A stretch of 64,000 bases of DNA from Epiperipatus broadwayi. Its lineage: Eukaryota; Onychophora; Udeonychophora; Euonychophora; Peripatidae. Under the pieces are notes generated by a model. The model was not told the origin of the DNA. It worked only from the letters and a program-made list of their open reading frames with translations, and made no database searches. The position numbers were made by a program, and so were the translations under genes. Positions 60,335-64,000 of this stretch are shown in pieces. The stretch covers positions 1,973,501 through 2,037,500 of the forward strand of contig JAQFVV010006246.1 of the NCBI GenBank assembly GCA_028023455.1, given 5' to 3'. The first letter of the stretch is position 1. Each line of letters starts with the position of its first letter.

Positions 60335-60441
60335 CGTCTTGTATTGGTGGTTGAGAGGTCAGCGCGACTGCCTTGCACTAGCAGGCAGTTGCCCGGGTTG
60401 CGGGTTCACGTCCCAGCCGATGCTATGACACTTAAAAAAAA
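60335..60441 (+). mobile_element. tRNA-like SINE, single-head copy
   Basis: About 107 bp: A box TGGTTGAGAGG (60348-60358), anticodon-arm-like inverted repeat CTGCC/GGCAG, B box GGTTCACGTCC (60403-60413), TGATGCTATGACACTT-like tail (here CGATGCTATGACACTT) and poly-A. Same family as 24027-24175 but without the duplicated head. Perfect 13-bp TSD. It is too diverged in the acceptor and T-arm regions, and has no matching acceptor stem, to be a true tRNA. Confidence 0.9.
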
Positions 60442-60454
60442 AAATCTTTTAGAA
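60442..60454. repeat. Right 13-bp target-site duplication of SINE
   Basis: Exact copy of 60322-60334. Confidence 0.9.
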
Positions 60455-61434
60455 TCCATTCTTATCAAACTAAACATTCATGACAAATATAAATTCAATG
60501 TAAATAATTTTTGAGAAGATTAATCATTACTGCCAGGAAGTCTGACAACATCAAAAAGTCAGTTATTCCTGTTCATTATATAATCTCTTAATTTTCATTC
60601 TTTGTGAAGCCAAAAATTCAACATATATATGTTGAAATGAATGAGCATACAATGCTTTACAAATCATGTTATTGGGGGAAACAGTGTATAATAAAATAAA
60701 ATTAAAGTACTGACATTTCAACAGGATAGAACTTACCATCAACTGGGTATAACAGTAACAATCCCATAGTTATAGAAAAGATAATTGTATCATAAGATTG
60801 TTGAATAGAATGATGTAAGTTTGGTAGTGTTTTTTTAATTTTTATTTATTTGCATGAAGAATCTTTTTTATACAGTTGGTAATTTTATTGTTCAACATGC
60901 TTTTAATGTAATTTGTTTTTATAAATATTTAAATAGCCTTTTAAATAAACTTTGATAATGATTGTTATATGTGGATATAATTTTAGTATTGAAAAAATCT
61001 ATGTGGCAGCCAGTATCTAAAACATAGATAATAAGTATTAAAAAATATTGATAATTTTTTATTGCATATAAGAAAAGCACATTAATGAAGTGTAAAGTTT
61101 CTCAAAATCTTCAACACTTTCTCAAATATCAAAATCATATCCACATGCAACAATTATTATCAAATAATATTTAGGGTTGCTATAGAAATATTTAAAAAAA
61201 CAAATTGCATTAACAAATATGATGAAATAGTAAAATTGTCAGATATATAGAAGACTTTCCTCACACAAATAAATAAAAATTAACAAAACAGAACAAAATT
61301 TAAGTCATTTTATCAATCATCACATGATGCAATTATCTCTAACAATCACATAATTATTACTGTTTTTTTTCCCACCATGTCAGTATTTTACTTTAATTTT
61401 ATTTATTAAATATGATTGCTCCCAAAAACATGAT

Positions 61435-61465
<31 letters not shown>
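60455..61465. other. AT-rich spacer ending in (TA)n
   Basis: No gene seen. About 25 bp of (TA)n immediately precedes copy B of the modular repeat. Confidence 0.5.
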
Positions 61466-63353
61466 TGTAACAATATATATATATATAAAATTTAGCATTA
61501 CTATTTTAGTATGTTTACTTCAGCATTTAACTACATTTTTAACTTTTATTTTAGATTTTAATTTACATTTTTATAAGTTCGCACAGATGGATTTATAAAA
61601 GTTTGTTTTATAATGTTGAGTATAGATCGGTTACATGGATTACATGGTTAAAAACATTTCAAAATAAACGATCAAAATATAAAATCATTGGTGGAATTGC
61701 AGAGGGAAATTTATAAGTAACCCAATGGCATTCATCATAAGATGCCGCACTGACACCAATAACTCAAAAGACATCCGAATAAATACATTTTAGATACTCA
61801 CCATAAGGTATCATTATTTACCAAATGTCTATATATTTTGATCAAATATGAAAACCAAAAACATAATTAACCGATAACGAATCCGAGCAAGCGCCTATAC
61901 CCAACTTAAATTTAATGTATTTTTATTAGAGTGTCGAATATGAATAGACTACATAGATAGCATTTGAAAAGAAAATATTCTATCCCTTATTTAACCTTAG
62001 GCCAAAAGTTTGCAGTTAAACCAATGTCAATCCATCTGATATATCGTTGTATTCAATGTAATATGAATACGACAGCACAAATAGGTTAAGAGAAAAAATT
62101 GACTCTCACCAGATAGGAATACTACATCTCTCTGATGATAAGAGCAATTAAAAAAAACTCCATAGGAAGGGACAGTAGTCCTTTTTGCCAGCTTACGATC
62201 CCATTCCATAGGCAAAATGATTGTGTGCGGCATAAACAGCGATTCTGCACGTAGAAAATCTCGTATTACATCTACTAATTATATCAATATATCCAATCCA
62301 TTGACCCAATTCAACTACGAAACAAATAACCTAAGATTACCCTCCTCTAATATAAATTTACAAATCTATATAGCCATTCACACCTGACTTAAGTTTAACA
62401 TTTATATAATTTAATTTAATAGAAAACAGAAATCATAATAAAAACTTAAAAGAACAAAAAAAAATAAATGGAAATGATTTTACAAAAGAAATACATCAAA
62501 TTAAAATTACTTAATAATAAATAAAGTTGGTCAGATAGGCACTACTATTTGCAATAATTTAAATATGGGGAAAGTTTATATTTTAAAGTTCTTAGTATTT
62601 TCAAATTAATATTCATTTAAGTTTATAACGTGCTTACGGTTTTAGAAATGTTCATTAGTTATATACTTCTTACTGTTTTGGAAAAGTTTATCCTTTACAG
62701 TTGCTTTCATTTGGAATCCAGCGCTAAATTCTCCTGCTGATCCTGTGGTCCTCAATATAAGAAAAGCGATGTTTCATTTTCCCTTTTTTATAACAACTGA
62801 AGGAATTGAAAGTGCATCTTTCAATCCTTTCACCTCCAACTCTCTGACTTAACACATATCTCTGTCTTATTTTAAATTTTCTTTACTCAACTTTTTATAG
62901 TAGACTTTCAGATCCAGTGGACATTACGTCACGATGATGGTGGTCTTTTCGCTAAGGTCCAATTCCATAGGGATTTCTTTTTATTTGCTATTAGTTTATA
63001 TTGTTTTCCTATCTGACTGTTGCTTATACATTTAAATGCCCAAGGGCTAGTTCACTTGGACTTATTAAAATAATCATTTCCATTTTCTGATTAATTAATG
63101 TGTTTTCCAAACTTAAAGATATATTTTTATCTCTAAATCTTTTTGTTGAAAGATTTAGTTTTTCTATTTTTAATAAAGTTTTATTTTAATAATTTTTTTT
63201 ATCTGTGTGATTTTATATATATACGAGTTTAAGATGATTTTTTTAATTTCCAATTTTTAATTCTTAAAAAAGAAGTTTTTATTGGTGAACTTTTATTTTT
63301 TTCATGTTTACTAATAATAAAAAAATAATGTAATGGCGTATGTGCCCGTTACA
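61466..63353. mobile_element. Modular LTR-like repeat, copy B
   Basis: Starts TGTAACAATATA and ends CCCGTTACA, so the ends form a TGTAAC/GTTACA inverted repeat. Blocks in order: X (about 61577-61920, TTCGCACAGATGG...), Y (about 61935-62400, GAATAGACTACATAGAT...), Z (about 62466-63353, AAATGGAAATGAT...). X and Y are swapped compared with copy A. On the minus strand the Z end reads TGTAACGGGCACATACGCCA, a plausible LTR start. No coding domain. The minus frame 62027-62233 partly matches the frame at 12679-12861 of copy A. Confidence 0.6.
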
Positions 63354-63674
63354 TATCAGTAAACTTGCTTAAAAAAAATGAACAAAAAAATTATTTTACT
63401 TAGGGTTAGTGATTATGGTACACGATTAACAAAGACATTTACAAAAACATTCGGTTAGTAATTTTACAAAAAGACTATATACAAAAAAGAAAAATGTTGA
63501 CCATTGCTTTCTATGAACCACTAAGTTTATACCTCCTCCCCCCAAGAATTCTATTTTCTCTATATTTCATTTCTAACAAAACGGCACGACAAGCAAATTA
63601 TATAAATTATTTATTTAAGAAGGTTGCATTTATTTAAGAAGGTTGCCAGTAATTATACACACAAACATTTATTT
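63354..63674. other. Spacer between copies B and C, with a C-rich tract
   Basis: Contains CCTCCTCCCCCCAAG at about 63531, which on the minus strand is a purine tract like an LTR-element PPT, and an imperfect 19-bp direct duplication at about 63609-63650 (ATTTATTTAAGAAGGTTGC). This could be the short internal part of a defective LTR element whose LTRs are C and B, but no PBS is recognisable. Confidence 0.35.
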
Positions 63675-64000
63675 ACACACATATATAATATTTAAAATTA
63701 TTTTAGTATCAGTTTTACATTTCAGCATTTAACTTACATTTTTAACTTTGATTTTTGATTTTAATTTACATTTTAATTTTTATAAATTTACATTTTAATT
63801 TTTATAAGTTTGCACAGATGGGTTTATAAAAGTTTGTTTTATCATATTGAGTATAGATCGGTTACATAGATTACACGGTCAAAAACATTTCAAAATAAAC
63901 ATAAACGATCAAAATATAAAATCATTGGTGGAATTGCAGAGAGAAAGTTATAAGAAACCCAATGGCATTTATCATAAGATGCCACATTGACACCAATAAC
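63675..64000. mobile_element. Modular LTR-like repeat, copy C (cut by window end)
   Basis: Repeats the start of copy B: CAGCATTTAACTTACATTTT, TAAGTTTGCACAGATGGGTT, TATAGATCGGTTACATAGAT and CACATTGACACCAATAAC, that is, pre-block plus block X. It continues beyond the window. Closer to copy B than to copy A. Confidence 0.7.

Noticed and set aside
60335-60441. Possible tRNA gene
   Set aside because: There is no matching acceptor stem, the unit has a poly-A tail and a TSD, and a second dispersed copy exists: it is a SINE.

Overview
The window reads as a very AT-rich metazoan (probably invertebrate) genomic segment made almost entirely of transposable-element sequence in AT-rich spacer. I recognise no host protein-coding gene, rRNA or true tRNA. 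The evidence for an animal genome is the mix of families seen: Ty3/gypsy (Mag-like and a second lineage), RTE and I/R1-like LINEs, GIY-YIG-bearing Penelope-like elements (PLEs), hAT-type non-autonomous elements, and short tRNA-like SINEs with long target-site duplications (TSDs). The species cannot be named from this sequence. || Layout. 0-10 kb: a complete-looking hammerhead ribozyme fold at 111-167; a GC-rich, hairpin-rich island at 1369-1454; a minus-strand Mag-like integrase relic (3985-6545) split by a 1.1-kb hAT-like element with a perfect 8-bp TSD; a minus-strand LINE reverse-transcriptase relic (7701-9370). 12-15.6 kb: copy A of a roughly 2-kb modular repeat, the 3' end of an RTE LINE, and a foldback element. 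16.2-21.0 kb: a nearly full-length but decayed Mag-like Ty3/gypsy element on the minus strand with both LTRs. 23-28.3 kb: a diverged tandem duplication, a SINE with a duplicated head, and a foldback MITE with three 49-bp internal repeats. 30.3-31.9 kb: four PLE 3' ends arranged as two palindromes, one with an intact GIY-YIG reading frame and all with a decayed hammerhead-like hairpin. 32.2-36.7 kb: RTE endonuclease relic, then a third Mag-like element whose reverse transcriptase is deleted. 37.4-38.8 kb: a hAT MITE with a perfect 8-bp TSD and a second PLE fragment. || The most striking block is 38.8-51.1 kb. A young Ty3/gypsy element has a 5' LTR (truncated), PBS, coiled-coil gag (frameshifted), full pol, PPT and a 2,139-bp 3' LTR. 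It sits between two additional inverted copies of its own LTR, so the locus carries four LTR arms forming two large palindromes. The junctions fit insertion of one copy into the leader of a second, oppositely oriented copy, followed by a deletion that removed most of the outer copy. || 51-64 kb: a long AT run, a 70-bp tandem duplication, a 5'-truncated RTE element with a mutated catalytic motif (FAYD in place of FADD), a second copy of the SINE, and copies B and C of the modular repeat. Copy B has two of its blocks in swapped order relative to copy A. || Functionally, the parts that could still act are the pol polyprotein of the palindromic gypsy element, the GIY-YIG frame at 31440-31769 and possibly the ribozyme at 111-167. 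Everything else is decayed or non-autonomous.
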